Assembly: GCF_900104045.1 (NCBI RefSeq)
Contig: NZ_FNIN01000004.1
Span: 1 to 64,000 of the forward strand
DNA: 64,000 nucleotides
Direction of reading: 5' to 3'
Source of the DNA: Desulfonauticus submarinus
Lineage (GTDB): Bacteria > Desulfobacterota > Desulfovibrionia > Desulfovibrionales > Desulfonatronovibrionaceae
The notes below the pieces were generated by a model. The model had not been told where the DNA came from and made no database searches. It saw nothing but the letters and a program-made list of their open reading frames with translations. Shown here piece by piece: positions 44,448 to 54,088 of this stretch. How positions within the stretch are numbered: position 1 is the first letter of the stretch; every line of letters begins with the position of its first letter. The translations under genes and the position numbers were made by a program.

Positions 44448-45665
44448 TTATTGAATATTGATATTGCGAAAAGGATTATCCGTACCTTTTTTGAAAAATA
44501 AGAATCGGTTGCCTTTAGCTTGTTGAGTTTGGAAAGCAATACCTCTTCTTTTCATTTGCATATATAACTGTCTTTGAAAATCAAACTTTTTACCTTGATA
44601 ATTTACATCTACTTGGAAGTTGCCAGGAGATTGTTGCCTTACATTTATGTCTTTTACGCCAGAGATGTTTTGTAAAATATCATAAATGGTATAAACTTCT
44701 TCTTCGCTAAAATTTCTAAACCAAATATCAAACCTGGCTCCGCCATGTACTTGACGTTCAAAATAAGCCAGAACATCACCAATAAGAGCTTTAGCGACGG
44801 CTTTACCTACTTTGTCAGCAGCTTTGGCAGCCATCATATCTTCATAATAGTTTCCACTAACTCTTTGGGTGCGGACATATAAGTCGCCGTGTTTTTGGGC
44901 GATGAGATCTCCTGTAGCAGGAGCGACAGCTTTTAAATCTACTTCTACCATAACACCGCCAAAATATTTACTTCTGCCACCTTTTTTTACTCCCACATGG
45001 ACGTCATAGACCAGGAGGAGATCTGCTCTGTATTTCAGGGCAAGGGCAGAGAGGTCGTCCATGTCTATATCAATTCTTCCAGCTTGTTCTATTTCATTAT
45101 AGACGTTGTTAACAAACATTTGATCTAGGACTACAAAGCCTTTTCTAGCAAATACCCCTTGAATTGCTTGCTCAGCCGCAATAACCGCTCTAGAGTTTCG
45201 ATAAGCACTAGAGTGTGTCCTTGGTAAGTATATAGTCATAAATCGAGGATTACCTACTTGTTGGCGTAAAATGCCAATGGCTCTCAAATCATTTTTGATG
45301 CTTTCTGTAGATACTACTGCTCTAATGGTTACATTATACATTTGTCCGTCTGGACTAGGACCTTCTGAAAGCACTTGATAATTTTTTACATAGCCTGATG
45401 CTTGAGAATATATTTTATCTGATAGAAGCTGATAATTTTTTACAATAGTGCTAGAATCTATTAAAGTTCCAATTCCCTGCTCTACAGCGCTTCTTAGAGC
45501 TTGTTGCAAAGCTTGATTTCTAGCTTGAGCCTGATTACCCATCATAGGCGCCATACCCGTAACCACTACTTCCTTTATGGCAAAGCTGTTTTTAGTAATA
45601 AACATAGGAAGCAGAAATAGAATAAAAAATATTATCCAGCAAAGCTTCATTTTTCTGCCTTTCAT
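44448..45665 (-). CDS. Exported protein with FlgT-like N-terminal domain
   Basis: 405 residues with a signal peptide (cleavage near residue 30). The segment after it, GMAPMMGNQAQARNQALQQA and on to SDKIYSQASGYVKNYQVLSE, follows the pattern of the FlgT N-terminal domain: an Ala/Gln-rich helix, a SDKI.. motif and a tyrosine-bearing strand. FlgT forms the outer-membrane H ring of sodium-driven flagellar motors in Vibrio. The middle and C-terminal parts are not assigned. I use the ATG at 45665, eight bases after AGGAGG. A flagellar or envelope role is inferred from the domain only. Confidence 0.55.
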   Translation of the reverse strand: MKGRKMKLCWIIFFILFLLPMFITKNSFAIKEVVVTGMAPMMGNQAQARNQALQQALRSAVEQGIGTLIDSSTIVKNYQLLSDKIYSQASGYVKNYQVLSEGPSPDGQMYNVTIRAVVSTESIKNDLRAIGILRQQVGNPRFMTIYLPRTHSSAYRNSRAVIAAEQAIQGVFARKGFVVLDQMFVNNVYNEIEQAGRIDIDMDDLSALALKYRADLLLVYDVHVGVKKGGRSKYFGGVMVEVDLKAVAPATGDLIAQKHGDLYVRTQRVSGNYYEDMMAAKAADKVGKAVAKALIGDVLAYFERQVHGGARFDIWFRNFSEEEVYTIYDILQNISGVKDINVRQQSPGNFQVDVNYQGKKFDFQRQLYMQMKRRGIAFQTQQAKGNRFLFFKKGTDNPFRNINIQ

Positions 45666-45951
45666 TTTACATTCCTCCTCTTAAATTTTTTAAGCATTTA
45701 AACTTTAGTTTATCCTAGTTCAAAAAAATTGACAATCAATAAATTTCTCCTTTTGAAAAAATAAACTGTAAAAATATTTCTAGCAAATAATATCTCCTAG
45801 TTTTTATTTTATATTGCTAAATAGGATTGAGTAAGATTGTTGTAAGACGGTTTATAGGGTAAACTTATTTGTTTAATTTAAACGAAATTTACATATTTTA
45901 AATTTTGAGATAGCTATTAAAGGTTTCAGTTTTATTTTATAAGGAGGAGAA
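45666..45951. other. Divergent intergenic region FlgT-like / chemoreceptor
   Basis: AT-rich, 286 bp. AGGAGG precedes the minus-strand gene and AAGGAGGAGA precedes the plus-strand chemoreceptor. I find no convincing sigma-28 (TAAA-N15-GCCGATAA) or sigma-54 site and no small gene. Confidence 0.3.
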
Positions 45952-47760
45952 ATGTTTTCCAGGATAAAGTTTGGAACAAAACTTTTTGTAGCTGTAATAT
46001 GTGTATTAGGAATATCTATTTTATCTGTTAGCTTCTTGAATTATTATCAATTTCAAAAAACTTTATTCAGAGTGGGTAAGTCGTCTTTAGAAGAAATTTC
46101 TCAATGTATTTATAATGCTATATCTATGCAGAAAAATATAGAAAGAACAACTTTAATCCCTCAACTTGAGAAATATGTTTTAGATGCTTCTAAAAAGTTT
46201 AATGGAAAAGTATTTGTTTTTAATTCTAATGGCAAAATATTAATCCATTCTGATCGAAGTTTAGAGGGAAGAAGTGTATTTAATTTTATTAAAAATAAAA
46301 TAATTTTTGATTCAAAAAGAGGAGTTGTTAGTTATTCTTTAAATGGAAAAACCTATTTATTAATAACTCGTTATCTTAAGCCATTGGATTGGAATATCGC
46401 TGTGCAAATAAAAAAGAGTGATTTGTTACAAGATGTAGACAAAAGATTATTTTTTAATAGTATAATAGTTTTTATTTTAATCGTTGTAGTTAGTTCTATC
46501 TTGCTATGGTTTTTTTTACAAGTGATCATTAAACCATTACGGTTATTAGCGTATAAAAGCGAGGAAATTGCAGAAGGAAATTTTTCTATAGAATTTTCTT
46601 ATCAGGCAAAAGATGCAATAGGAGAGTTGTCTCATTCTTTTCAAATAATGGTAGAACATATAAAAAACATGTTTCTTGAAATTAGAGGTGGTGTGGGGAT
46701 GTTATCCTCTTCTGCTGCAGAACTAAATGTTATTGCTGATGAAATAAATTCTAACTCAGAAAAAACTAATACGTTAGTTACTAGTGCTGTTGGAGCTGCA
46801 GGGAGTTTGAATGAGAGTATGCATTCTGTAGCTCATATTATGCAACAAGCATCAGATAATATTAATACAGTTGCTTCTGCAGCAGAAGAATTTTCTATTA
46901 CTATTGACGAAGTTGCTCAAAACACTTCTAAAGCTAAAAGTGTAGCTACAAAAGCAGTGGATAAAGCGAATAATGCTTCTCAAAGAGTTAATAAGCTGGG
47001 CATAGCAGCAAATGAAATTAGTGTAGTAACTGAGACAATAAATGCAATAGCGTCTCAAACCAATTTGTTGGCATTAAATGCTACTATTGAAGCTGCTAGA
47101 GCTGGAGAAGCAGGAAAAGGTTTTGCTGTTGTAGCTAATGAAATTAAAGAGTTAGCTAAACAGACTGCTGTGGCTACTGAGGAAATAAAACAAAAGATAG
47201 AAGCAATTCAGCAAGAGACAGATTTTACTGTAAAAGAGATCCAAGATATATCCAAAGTAATAAAGGATATAGATGAAATTATTACTACAATTGCTGTTTC
47301 AGTGGAACAACAATCTGTTACTACAAAAGATATTGCAACTAATGTGAGTCAAGCTGCAGATGGTCTTGTAGGGGTTTCTCAACAAGTTAATGAAAGTGCT
47401 GTTGCTGCAGAAAATATTGCAAAGGAAATAGAAAATGTAAAGGAAATCGCTGATTTAATGGCTGTTTCAAGTTCTCATGTTTTTGATTTTAGTGAGAAGT
47501 TGTTGGATTTAGCAGATAAGTTAAATAAATTATTAAAAAGGTATAAGATTGATTTAGAGTGTGAGCTGTTGCCCAAATGTGGTTTTTTTAAAAAATATAA
47601 GGGAACAAAAGATGCTCTTTTAAAAGGATTTTTGCAGAGTTATTGTAAAGGCCCTATGATGAATGAATGTAAAAGAAAGCAATATAGACAGCAGCATGGA
47701 GTTCCTCCTAGTGATGATATGATGCCAAATGGCAAAATAGTAGAAGGATTGGAAAAATAG
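45952..47760 (+). CDS. Methyl-accepting chemotaxis protein with C-terminal cysteine cluster
   Basis: 602 residues. TM1 is about 9-31. The periplasmic part (32-165) has a Cache-like end ([20 protein letters not shown], then [19 protein letters not shown]). TM2 is about 172-195, then HAMP, then the signalling helices with tip [20 protein letters not shown]. After the receptor domain comes an unusual tail of about 65 residues with four cysteines (537, 543, 565, 573; CX5C-X21-CX7C) and a conserved-looking [14 protein letters not shown] end. The cysteines suggest metal or iron-sulfur binding in the cytoplasm. Confidence 0.85.
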   Translation: MFSRIKFGTKLFVAVICVLGISILSVSFLNYYQFQKTLFRVGKSSLEEISQCIYNAISMQKNIERTTLIPQLEKYVLDASKKFNGKVFVFNSNGKILIHSDRSLEGRSVFNFIKNKIIFDSKRGVVSYSLNGKTYLLITRYLKPLDWNIAVQIKKSDLLQDVDKRLFFNSIIVFILIVVVSSILLWFFLQVIIKPLRLLAYKSEEIAEGNFSIEFSYQAKDAIGELSHSFQIMVEHIKNMFLEIRGGVGMLSSSAAELNVIADEINSNSEKTNTLVTSAVGAAGSLNESMHSVAHIMQQASDNINTVASAAEEFSITIDEVAQNTSKAKSVATKAVDKANNASQRVNKLGIAANEISVVTETINAIASQTNLLALNATIEAARAGEAGKGFAVVANEIKELAKQTAVATEEIKQKIEAIQQETDFTVKEIQDISKVIKDIDEIITTIAVSVEQQSVTTKDIATNVSQAADGLVGVSQQVNESAVAAENIAKEIENVKEIADLMAVSSSHVFDFSEKLLDLADKLNKLLKRYKIDLECELLPKCGFFKKYKGTKDALLKGFLQSYCKGPMMNECKRKQYRQQHGVPPSDDMMPNGKIVEGLEK

Positions 47761-47791
47761 TTTCGTTTAATTTTGGTTTGGGTTTTTAAAT

Positions 47792-47822
47792 AAAAAAGGA
47801 CAAGCTTGCTTGTCCTTTTTTT
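47792..47822 (+). terminator. Rho-independent terminator after the second chemoreceptor
   Basis: GGACAAG and CTTGTCC arms (about 47798-47804 and 47809-47815), flanked by an A run and a T run, about 40 bp past the stop. Confidence 0.87.
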
Positions 47823-47904
47823 ATTTTTGGTTAAAAGTTGAGTTTACTTAAGTCTGTTTTAAAATTATAGAAACAATCAAAATCTTAGGTGTCGGGAGGA
47901 AGTG

Positions 47905-48903
47905 GTGAAAAAAATAGCAGTTCTAGGAGGAGGAAGCTGGGGAACAACTTTAGCCAACTTATTAGCTGAGAATGCTAAGTTAGAGGTATTTCTTTGGATA
48001 CGTGAAAAAGAATTACTTGCTGAAGTAAAGGCAAAAGGTGAAAACACTTGGTACTTACCTGGAGTTAAATTACATTCTAATTTAAGAACTTCTGCAGATA
48101 TTACAGAAGTCCTTATGGATGCGAACTATTTTCTAGTGGTTGTTCCCTGTCAATATATTCGTGGAGTTTTGCAAGAAGTAAAAGATATGTTCCCTGTTAA
48201 TCCTATAGTAATTTGTGCTAGTAAAGGGATAGAGATAGAGAGCCTTAGTCCTCTTTCAAAGGTAATTAATGATGTTTTGAGTGAAAAAAAACCTATATAT
48301 GCAATCCTTTCAGGTCCTTCTTTTGCAAAAGAAGTAAGTGCAAAGTTACCCACAGCAGTTAGTTTAGGATGTATTAATGAAAAAGTGGGAAGGGACCTTC
48401 AACAACTTTTTTCAAATTCTTATTTTAGAGTTTATTATAATCCTGATTATAGAGGGGTTGAGTTGGGAGGAGCTTTGAAAAATATTATTGCCTTAGCTGC
48501 AGGTATTGCTGATGGTTTGGGTTTTGGACATGATGCAAGAGCTGCACTTATTACTAGGGGACTTGCAGAGATGAGTAGGCTTGGTATAGCTTTAGGGGCA
48601 AAAGAGAGAACATTTATGGGACTCTCTGGAATGGGTGATTTGGTTTTAACGTGTACAGGAGATCTTAGTAGAAATAGACAGGTTGGACTTAGGCTTGGAC
48701 AAGGAGAAAAGTTAAAAGAAATAATTAATTCTATGCGTATGGTGGCTGAAGGCGTTAAAACAACCAAAGCAGTATATAGATTAGCTCAGAGTTTAAATGT
48801 TGAGATGCCAATAACAGAGCAGGTATACGCTATTTTGTATGATAATAAGGATCCCAGACAGGCTGTTTGTGAATTAATGGAAAGAAAATTAAAAGAAGAG
48901 TAG
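47905..48903 (+). CDS. gpsA: Glycerol-3-phosphate dehydrogenase [NAD(P)+]
   Basis: About 332 residues. It begins KKIAVLGGGSWGTTLANLLA with the dinucleotide-binding GxGxxG-like loop, then has CASKGIE, YAILSGPSFAKEV, the catalytic Lys in ELGGALKNIIALAAGIADGL and GLSGMGDLVLTCTGDLSRNR. It makes sn-glycerol 3-phosphate from dihydroxyacetone phosphate for phospholipid synthesis. There are two adjacent GTG codons; I use 47905 because GGAGG is then five bases upstream, while 47902 would be two. Confidence 0.94.
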   Translation: MKKIAVLGGGSWGTTLANLLAENAKLEVFLWIREKELLAEVKAKGENTWYLPGVKLHSNLRTSADITEVLMDANYFLVVVPCQYIRGVLQEVKDMFPVNPIVICASKGIEIESLSPLSKVINDVLSEKKPIYAILSGPSFAKEVSAKLPTAVSLGCINEKVGRDLQQLFSNSYFRVYYNPDYRGVELGGALKNIIALAAGIADGLGFGHDARAALITRGLAEMSRLGIALGAKERTFMGLSGMGDLVLTCTGDLSRNRQVGLRLGQGEKLKEIINSMRMVAEGVKTTKAVYRLAQSLNVEMPITEQVYAILYDNKDPRQAVCELMERKLKEE

Positions 48904-48906
48904 AGT

Positions 48907-49902
48907 ATGAACTTAATAATGTGGAGGTTATTATTACAAAAAATTTTTTCAAAAATTTTATCTTTTACCATAACCTTTTTAGGGATTACTATTATAAGTT
49001 TTTGGGTAATACATTTAGCTCCTGGTTCGCCAACCGACTTACAAACCACTTTGAATCCTAAGGCAAGTTCTGAAGCAAGAGAAAGATTATTAAAATTATA
49101 TGGATTAGATAAACCCCTCCATGTGCAATATGTAGAATGGCTTAAAAGAGTCATTCACTTTGATTTTGGCAATTCTTTGAGTGGAGATCATCGTCCTGTA
49201 TGGGAAAAAATAAAAGAACGCTTGCCATTGACTCTAACTCTTAATGCAGTTTCTTTATTTTTGGTTTTTATCTTAGCTATTCCTATTGGTATATTATCTG
49301 CTGTGTATGTAAATTCGTGGTTTGATAAATTAATGACAGTGTTTGTCTTTATAGGATTTTCTATTCCTAGTTTTTGGTTAGCATTACTCTTAATTCTTGG
49401 GCTAAGTATTTGGCTTCCTATTTTCCCTATCTCGGGCCTAACATCTTTGGGATTTGAATCTTTTACTTTTTGGGAAAAATGTTTGGATCTAGCTCGCCAT
49501 TTGGCTTTGCCTGTGTTTGTTTTTACTCTTACAGGACTTGCAGGATTTTCGCGATATATGAGGGCCAGTATGTTAGAAATTTTAGGCCAAGATTTTATTC
49601 TTTTGGCCAGAGCTAAAGGTTTGCCCTACTGGCGAGTGGTTTTAAAGCATGCTGGTAAAAATGCCTTATTGCCTATTATTACAATTTTAGGCTTGTCTGT
49701 ACCTGGATTGATTGGCGGAAGTGTAATTGTAGAGTCAATTTTTGCTTTGCCAGGGCTAGGACAGCTTTTTTATCAAGCAGTTATGGCCAGAGATTATCCT
49801 TTAATTTTAGGCAATTTAGTTTTGGGGGCCATTCTAACTTTAATAGGTAATTTTTTAGCAGATGTCGGTTATACACTGGTTGATCCCCGGACAAGAAAAT
49901 AG
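48907..49902 (+). CDS. Oligopeptide/dipeptide ABC transporter permease (DppB/OppB type)
   Basis: 331 residues with six hydrophobic segments. The N-terminal HLAPGSPTD is the DppB-type opening, and the middle holds FIGFSIPSFWLALLLILGLS. The cytoplasmic EAA loop is LLARAKGLPYWRVVLKHAGK followed by NALLPIITILGL, and the C-terminal end reads YTLVDPRTRK. It partners the DppC-type permease that follows. No binding protein or ATPase genes are nearby, so the rest of the transporter must be encoded elsewhere. Confidence 0.85.
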   Translation: MNLIMWRLLLQKIFSKILSFTITFLGITIISFWVIHLAPGSPTDLQTTLNPKASSEARERLLKLYGLDKPLHVQYVEWLKRVIHFDFGNSLSGDHRPVWEKIKERLPLTLTLNAVSLFLVFILAIPIGILSAVYVNSWFDKLMTVFVFIGFSIPSFWLALLLILGLSIWLPIFPISGLTSLGFESFTFWEKCLDLARHLALPVFVFTLTGLAGFSRYMRASMLEILGQDFILLARAKGLPYWRVVLKHAGKNALLPIITILGLSVPGLIGGSVIVESIFALPGLGQLFYQAVMARDYPLILGNLVLGAILTLIGNFLADVGYTLVDPRTRK

Positions 49903-49970
49903 CTTAAAAATAAATGACACAGTTTATTTTTAAAATGTTGTTAAAAAGAGGACGAATTTAGGGCTAAAAG

Positions 49971-50783
49971 ATGAGAAATGAACGATTATTTTTTTTTATT
50001 GGGTTTGGCATAGTTTTAGGAACATCTGTTTTAGCTGTTTTGGCTCCTTATCTAGCGCCTTATGATCCTACTGCTATTAATGTAAATGCCATATTTCAGC
50101 CTCCTTCCTCTTTACATTGGCTTGGAACAGATGCTTTAGGACGAGATGTTTTTTCTCGTTTGCTTTATGGAGCAAGGGTGTCACTTTGGGTCGGGTTTTT
50201 AGCAGTAGGAATATCTATATTTATAGGTTTAGGGCTTGGGTTAGTTGCTGGATATTTTGGAGGTTTAGTAGATGAGCTTATTATGCGTTTTGTAGATATT
50301 ATGCTTTGTTTCCCCTCATTTTTTTTAATTTTGGCAGTGGTCGCGTTTTTGGAGCCGAATTTAACTAATATTATGATCGTGATAGGCCTTACTTCTTGGA
50401 TGGGAGTGGCTAGGCTGATTCGTGCAGAAACAATGTCTTTGAAAAATAGAGAATTTATTTTAGCCGCTCGTTTAAATGGAGCTTCTGTCCTAAGAATTTT
50501 GCTTGTTCATGTTTTGCCAAATGGTATTGCTCCTGTATTGGTCTCAGCCACTTTAGGTGTGGCCTCAGCTATTTTGGTTGAGTCAGGTTTGAGTTTTTTA
50601 GGGATAGGGGTGCAGCCTCCTATTCCTAGTTGGGGCAATATGTTGATGGAAGGAAAGGATGTTTTAGAGATTGCTCCGTGGCTTTCTATTTTCCCCGGCT
50701 TAATGATTCTTATAACAGTTTTAGGCTATAATTTGCTGGGAGAATCACTAAGAGATATGTTGGATCCTAGGCGACACAGATGA
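49971..50783 (+). CDS. Oligopeptide/dipeptide ABC transporter permease (DppC/OppC type)
   Basis: 270 residues. HWLGTDALGRDVFSRLLYGA near residue 50 is the family's hallmark. The EAA loop is FILAARLNGASVLRILLVHV followed by LPNGIAPVLVSATL, with GLSFLGIGVQPPIPSWGNML later and a DPRRHR end. It is shorter than many OppC proteins because it lacks the long N-terminal extension. The next gene, a glycosyltransferase, starts within its stop codon (ATGA). Confidence 0.85.
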   Translation: MRNERLFFFIGFGIVLGTSVLAVLAPYLAPYDPTAINVNAIFQPPSSLHWLGTDALGRDVFSRLLYGARVSLWVGFLAVGISIFIGLGLGLVAGYFGGLVDELIMRFVDIMLCFPSFFLILAVVAFLEPNLTNIMIVIGLTSWMGVARLIRAETMSLKNREFILAARLNGASVLRILLVHVLPNGIAPVLVSATLGVASAILVESGLSFLGIGVQPPIPSWGNMLMEGKDVLEIAPWLSIFPGLMILITVLGYNLLGESLRDMLDPRRHR

Positions 50784-52384
50784 GAATTTTGACAATTAAT
50801 TGTTCTTTGAATTTAGAATTTTCAAAAGTAGGAGAAGTATTTTCTGTAAATTTACCTGGTGGTATAATTGATTTAGCTAAATATCCTGGAGCATTAGAAT
50901 TTAAACCAGAATTGATTTTTCACCAAGAAAATTTAGGCCCCAGAACTCTTTTAATAGGTTTGGATAAGTTTCATTGTCCAAAGGTATTTTGGTCTATAGA
51001 TACGCATTTAAATTTTTTTTGGCATAAATATTATGGGAAAAATTATGATATAGTTTTTTCAGCCCAACCCCACTGGGTCGATAAATTTCAAGAGCATAAT
51101 ATTCATGCAGAGTTTTTACCCTGGTATGTGGAAAAAAATAAGTGGATATCTTGGTCTTTACGAAAACATCAGCTATGCTTTGTTGGTAGAATTTCTCAAT
51201 ATAGACCGATTAGAAAACGCTTGATAAATTTTTTAAAACAAAATTTTTCAGATTTTATTTTTAAACAGGATATAGGCAGAGATGAAATGTTTTGTCTATA
51301 TCAACAAAGTAAAATAGTAGTTAATGAATGTATAGCTGGGGATTTAAATTTTAGATTTTTTGAGGCCATGGGAAATGGAGCTCTTTTAGTTACTCCAAAT
51401 TTGCCTTGTATAGATTTATTATTTGAACCAGAAAAAGAATTTGTTTCATATACTCATGGTTTAGAACTAAGAGATAAGTTAAAATTTTATATCAAGAATG
51501 ATTTAAAGGCCTTATCCATTGCTAGAAATGGATATGAGAAGTCTTTAAAGTGTCATTTAGCAGAGCATAGAGTAAGAAAAATATTATCTTGTGTCCAGGA
51601 TATTGAAAGTAAAAAACTAGATGAGTTAGAAGTTTATAATAATACAATACTAAGTCTTTATTTTTTGTCTTTAAATGGTATTAATGAAAATTGTGAGAAT
51701 AAGATAGATAAATTCATATCTACATTGCCTAGAGATAATTTCTATTGGAGTCTTTTGTTAGAAGTATTTATTGACAAGCAACAAAAACTAAAAGAATTAT
51801 TGGATTTTTTATTATTAAATAAGATAGGAGAAAGAGATTTAGAACTGAATGCTATAGGTAGTGAGGCCGCTTTAAGGTTAGACAACTTACGATTGGCGAA
51901 GTTATTTTTATTGCGTTATGTTAAAGGCAAAAATATTGTTGTAGAGAAATTAAATTCAATAGATATCCATTTATTTTGGGCAAAAGAGTTTTTGAAGGAG
52001 AAACGTATTTTAAGACAAGGTTTTCTTTTTGATTCCAAAAAACATTTTCCCAGAGCTGCCTTAGAGTTTATTTATTTAGCATTGGAAGAAAATCAGAACA
52101 ATGAGCAGGTATTACATTTAGCAAGGGTACTTGCGAAAAAAATTGCTGGTCAAGAAAATTTTTTATTAAAAGTGGAAAGTTGGCTTTCTTTACTAGAACC
52201 AAATAACTGGCGTTTGAATTTGGATTTGGTCTTAACGAATTTAAAAAATTTTCGTCTAAAAGAAGCTGAAGAAGAATTGTATTTAGCTTATGAAAATGCC
52301 AAAAAACAAGGGGAAGAGAGTTTGTTTTGGTTACGTAAAAAGGCGATTTTAGGAGAGTTTGAAAAGGCATTTTTCTTATCTTAG
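50780..52384 (+). CDS. CgeB-like glycosyltransferase (group 1, Glyco_trans_1_2)
   Basis: 534 residues. The first half has a GT-B arrangement, with IFHQENLGP and VFWSIDTHLNFF in the acceptor domain. The nucleotide-sugar part has LCFVGRISQYRPIRKRLINF, then SKIVVNECIAGDLNFRFFEA MGNGALLVTPNLPC, matching the Glyco_trans_1_2 pattern of CgeB-type proteins. The last 230 residues are helical and repeat-like, possibly TPR. In motile deltaproteobacteria such proteins often modify flagellin or surface polymers, but nothing here proves the acceptor. It overlaps dppC by four bases. Confidence 0.7.
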   Translation: MRILTINCSLNLEFSKVGEVFSVNLPGGIIDLAKYPGALEFKPELIFHQENLGPRTLLIGLDKFHCPKVFWSIDTHLNFFWHKYYGKNYDIVFSAQPHWVDKFQEHNIHAEFLPWYVEKNKWISWSLRKHQLCFVGRISQYRPIRKRLINFLKQNFSDFIFKQDIGRDEMFCLYQQSKIVVNECIAGDLNFRFFEAMGNGALLVTPNLPCIDLLFEPEKEFVSYTHGLELRDKLKFYIKNDLKALSIARNGYEKSLKCHLAEHRVRKILSCVQDIESKKLDELEVYNNTILSLYFLSLNGINENCENKIDKFISTLPRDNFYWSLLLEVFIDKQQKLKELLDFLLLNKIGERDLELNAIGSEAALRLDNLRLAKLFLLRYVKGKNIVVEKLNSIDIHLFWAKEFLKEKRILRQGFLFDSKKHFPRAALEFIYLALEENQNNEQVLHLARVLAKKIAGQENFLLKVESWLSLLEPNNWRLNLDLVLTNLKNFRLKEAEEELYLAYENAKKQGEESLFWLRKKAILGEFEKAFFLS

Positions 52385-52415
52385 TATGGAAGGAGAAGTG
52401 TAAAGAGGTAATTAA

Positions 52416-53993
52416 ATGTTAGAGTATTTGCGGATAAAAAATTTTTCTCTTTTAGCAGATCAGGAAATGGAATTAAGTTCTGGCCTTAATGTTTTTACAG
52501 GTGAAACAGGAGCGGGTAAATCTTTATTGTTAAAGGCATTAACTTCTTTATTAGGGGGAAGTGGACAAAAGATTACATTGAGAGATGAAACTAAAAAAGG
52601 GATTATTGAAGGTGTGTTTATTGAGTCAGATAATGAGTGGATAATACGAAGAGAGGTTTTGTCTAAACGAAGTCGTTTTTTTATAAATGATATTTTAGCG
52701 TCTAGTGCAAAGGTGCGAGAATTAGGAGATAGGTTATTACTTTATGTAAGTCAGCATGGCCATAAGAGGCTCTTAAATCCTAAATTAGCTACTGTATTAG
52801 TTGATGCCTTTTTATTAGAAGACTTAAAAGTAAAAAAAGAAGAATTATGTAAAAAAATAGATACGTTATTAAAAGAAAAGTTAAAATTAGAACAAAAAAT
52901 TTCAGAGTTAAAGGAAAAAAAAGATTTTCTAGCTTTTCAACAAAAAGAAATTGAGAAGGTTAATCCAAAACCAGGAGAAGAAGAAGAATTACTGGGCAAG
53001 GTTTCTAAAATAAAAGAAGAACAAAAAAGATACGAGAAAGTAGAGCAACTTTTGGCTTTATTTAATACTCGCCATTTTATGGAGGATTTTAGAGAATTAT
53101 TAGATGCATTAGGAGAGTTAGCAGAAGACAAAGACTTTTTGAGTTATTATGAACAGGCCCAAGATTTTTTTTATTTGCTTCAAGAATTGGAAGGAAAGTT
53201 GGGTAAATATGAATTCCAGCCTACTTATGAATTAGATAGACTGGAGAGCAGGCTCTATGCTTTGGCTAATTTAAAGAGAAAGTTCAACAAATCGCTAGAG
53301 GAGATTATAAGGTTAAAAGAAGAAATAGAAGAAAATTTATCTTTTTTGGATGCTAGTAAATTAGAACTTTCTAAAATTTTAAAAAAAGAAATTAAATTAA
53401 AAAAAGAATTAGAATTAGTTTTACAAGATTTGAATAAACTTCGGGAAGATAAAAGTCGAGAATTGGCAATAAAATTAAAAGAAGAACTTAAAAGTTTAGG
53501 CTTTTCTCAGGGCTTAGAGATATATTTCCAACCCTATGATTTTTTATTGTATGATGAATTAAAAGAAAGAAGATTCAAGTTGTTGTGGCAACCCAATCCA
53601 GGAGTAAATCTTGAGCCTTTAAATAAAATAGCTTCAGGGGGGGAATTATCTAGATTTTTATTAGCATTGATGACATTGCAAGGAGCAGACAGAGATACGA
53701 TTATTTTTGATGAGATTGATACTGGGATAGGAGGGCTTACTTTATTAAAGGTAGGGGAAAAGATAAAACAGTTGGCAGAGAAACAGCAGATTCTTTTAAT
53801 TACTCATTGGCCTCAACTAGCTGTTTTAGCAGATAAGCATTTTAGAGTGGAGAAAAAGAGTAAAGCAAAAGAAACAATTATTGTGTGTAAAGAACTTAAA
53901 TCAAAAGCAGAAAGACAACAAGAATTAAGTAGAATGGCTGGAGGAGGAACGCAGGGAGATGTCTTAGCCCAAAGTCTTTTAAGTAGCGTATAG
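52416..53993 (+). CDS. recN: DNA repair protein RecN
   Basis: 525 residues of an SMC-like ATPase. Walker A is FTGETGAGKSLLL near residue 30, two coiled-coil arms run through about 140-370 (Glu/Lys/Leu-rich), the signature is IASGGELSRFLLAL near 410, and Walker B is IIFDEIDTGIGG. It helps repair double-strand breaks with RecA. It is slightly shorter than the typical 550 residues, owing to shorter coils. Confidence 0.9.
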   Translation: MLEYLRIKNFSLLADQEMELSSGLNVFTGETGAGKSLLLKALTSLLGGSGQKITLRDETKKGIIEGVFIESDNEWIIRREVLSKRSRFFINDILASSAKVRELGDRLLLYVSQHGHKRLLNPKLATVLVDAFLLEDLKVKKEELCKKIDTLLKEKLKLEQKISELKEKKDFLAFQQKEIEKVNPKPGEEEELLGKVSKIKEEQKRYEKVEQLLALFNTRHFMEDFRELLDALGELAEDKDFLSYYEQAQDFFYLLQELEGKLGKYEFQPTYELDRLESRLYALANLKRKFNKSLEEIIRLKEEIEENLSFLDASKLELSKILKKEIKLKKELELVLQDLNKLREDKSRELAIKLKEELKSLGFSQGLEIYFQPYDFLLYDELKERRFKLLWQPNPGVNLEPLNKIASGGELSRFLLALMTLQGADRDTIIFDEIDTGIGGLTLLKVGEKIKQLAEKQQILLITHWPQLAVLADKHFRVEKKSKAKETIIVCKELKSKAERQQELSRMAGGGTQGDVLAQSLLSSV

Positions 53994-54088
53994 AGGTTTT
54001 AGAGTTTGTTTAGGAGGGAGAATTGGCACTATGAATGAAACCACATTAATTTTTAGTGGGAAAGAAGTTTAGGAAAAGGAAGGAGTAA

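Noticed and set aside
54031-54072. 13-codon leader peptide before pyrK
   Set aside because: The ATG is 12 bases from AGGAGG, the peptide has no run of a regulatory codon and no attenuator hairpin follows.
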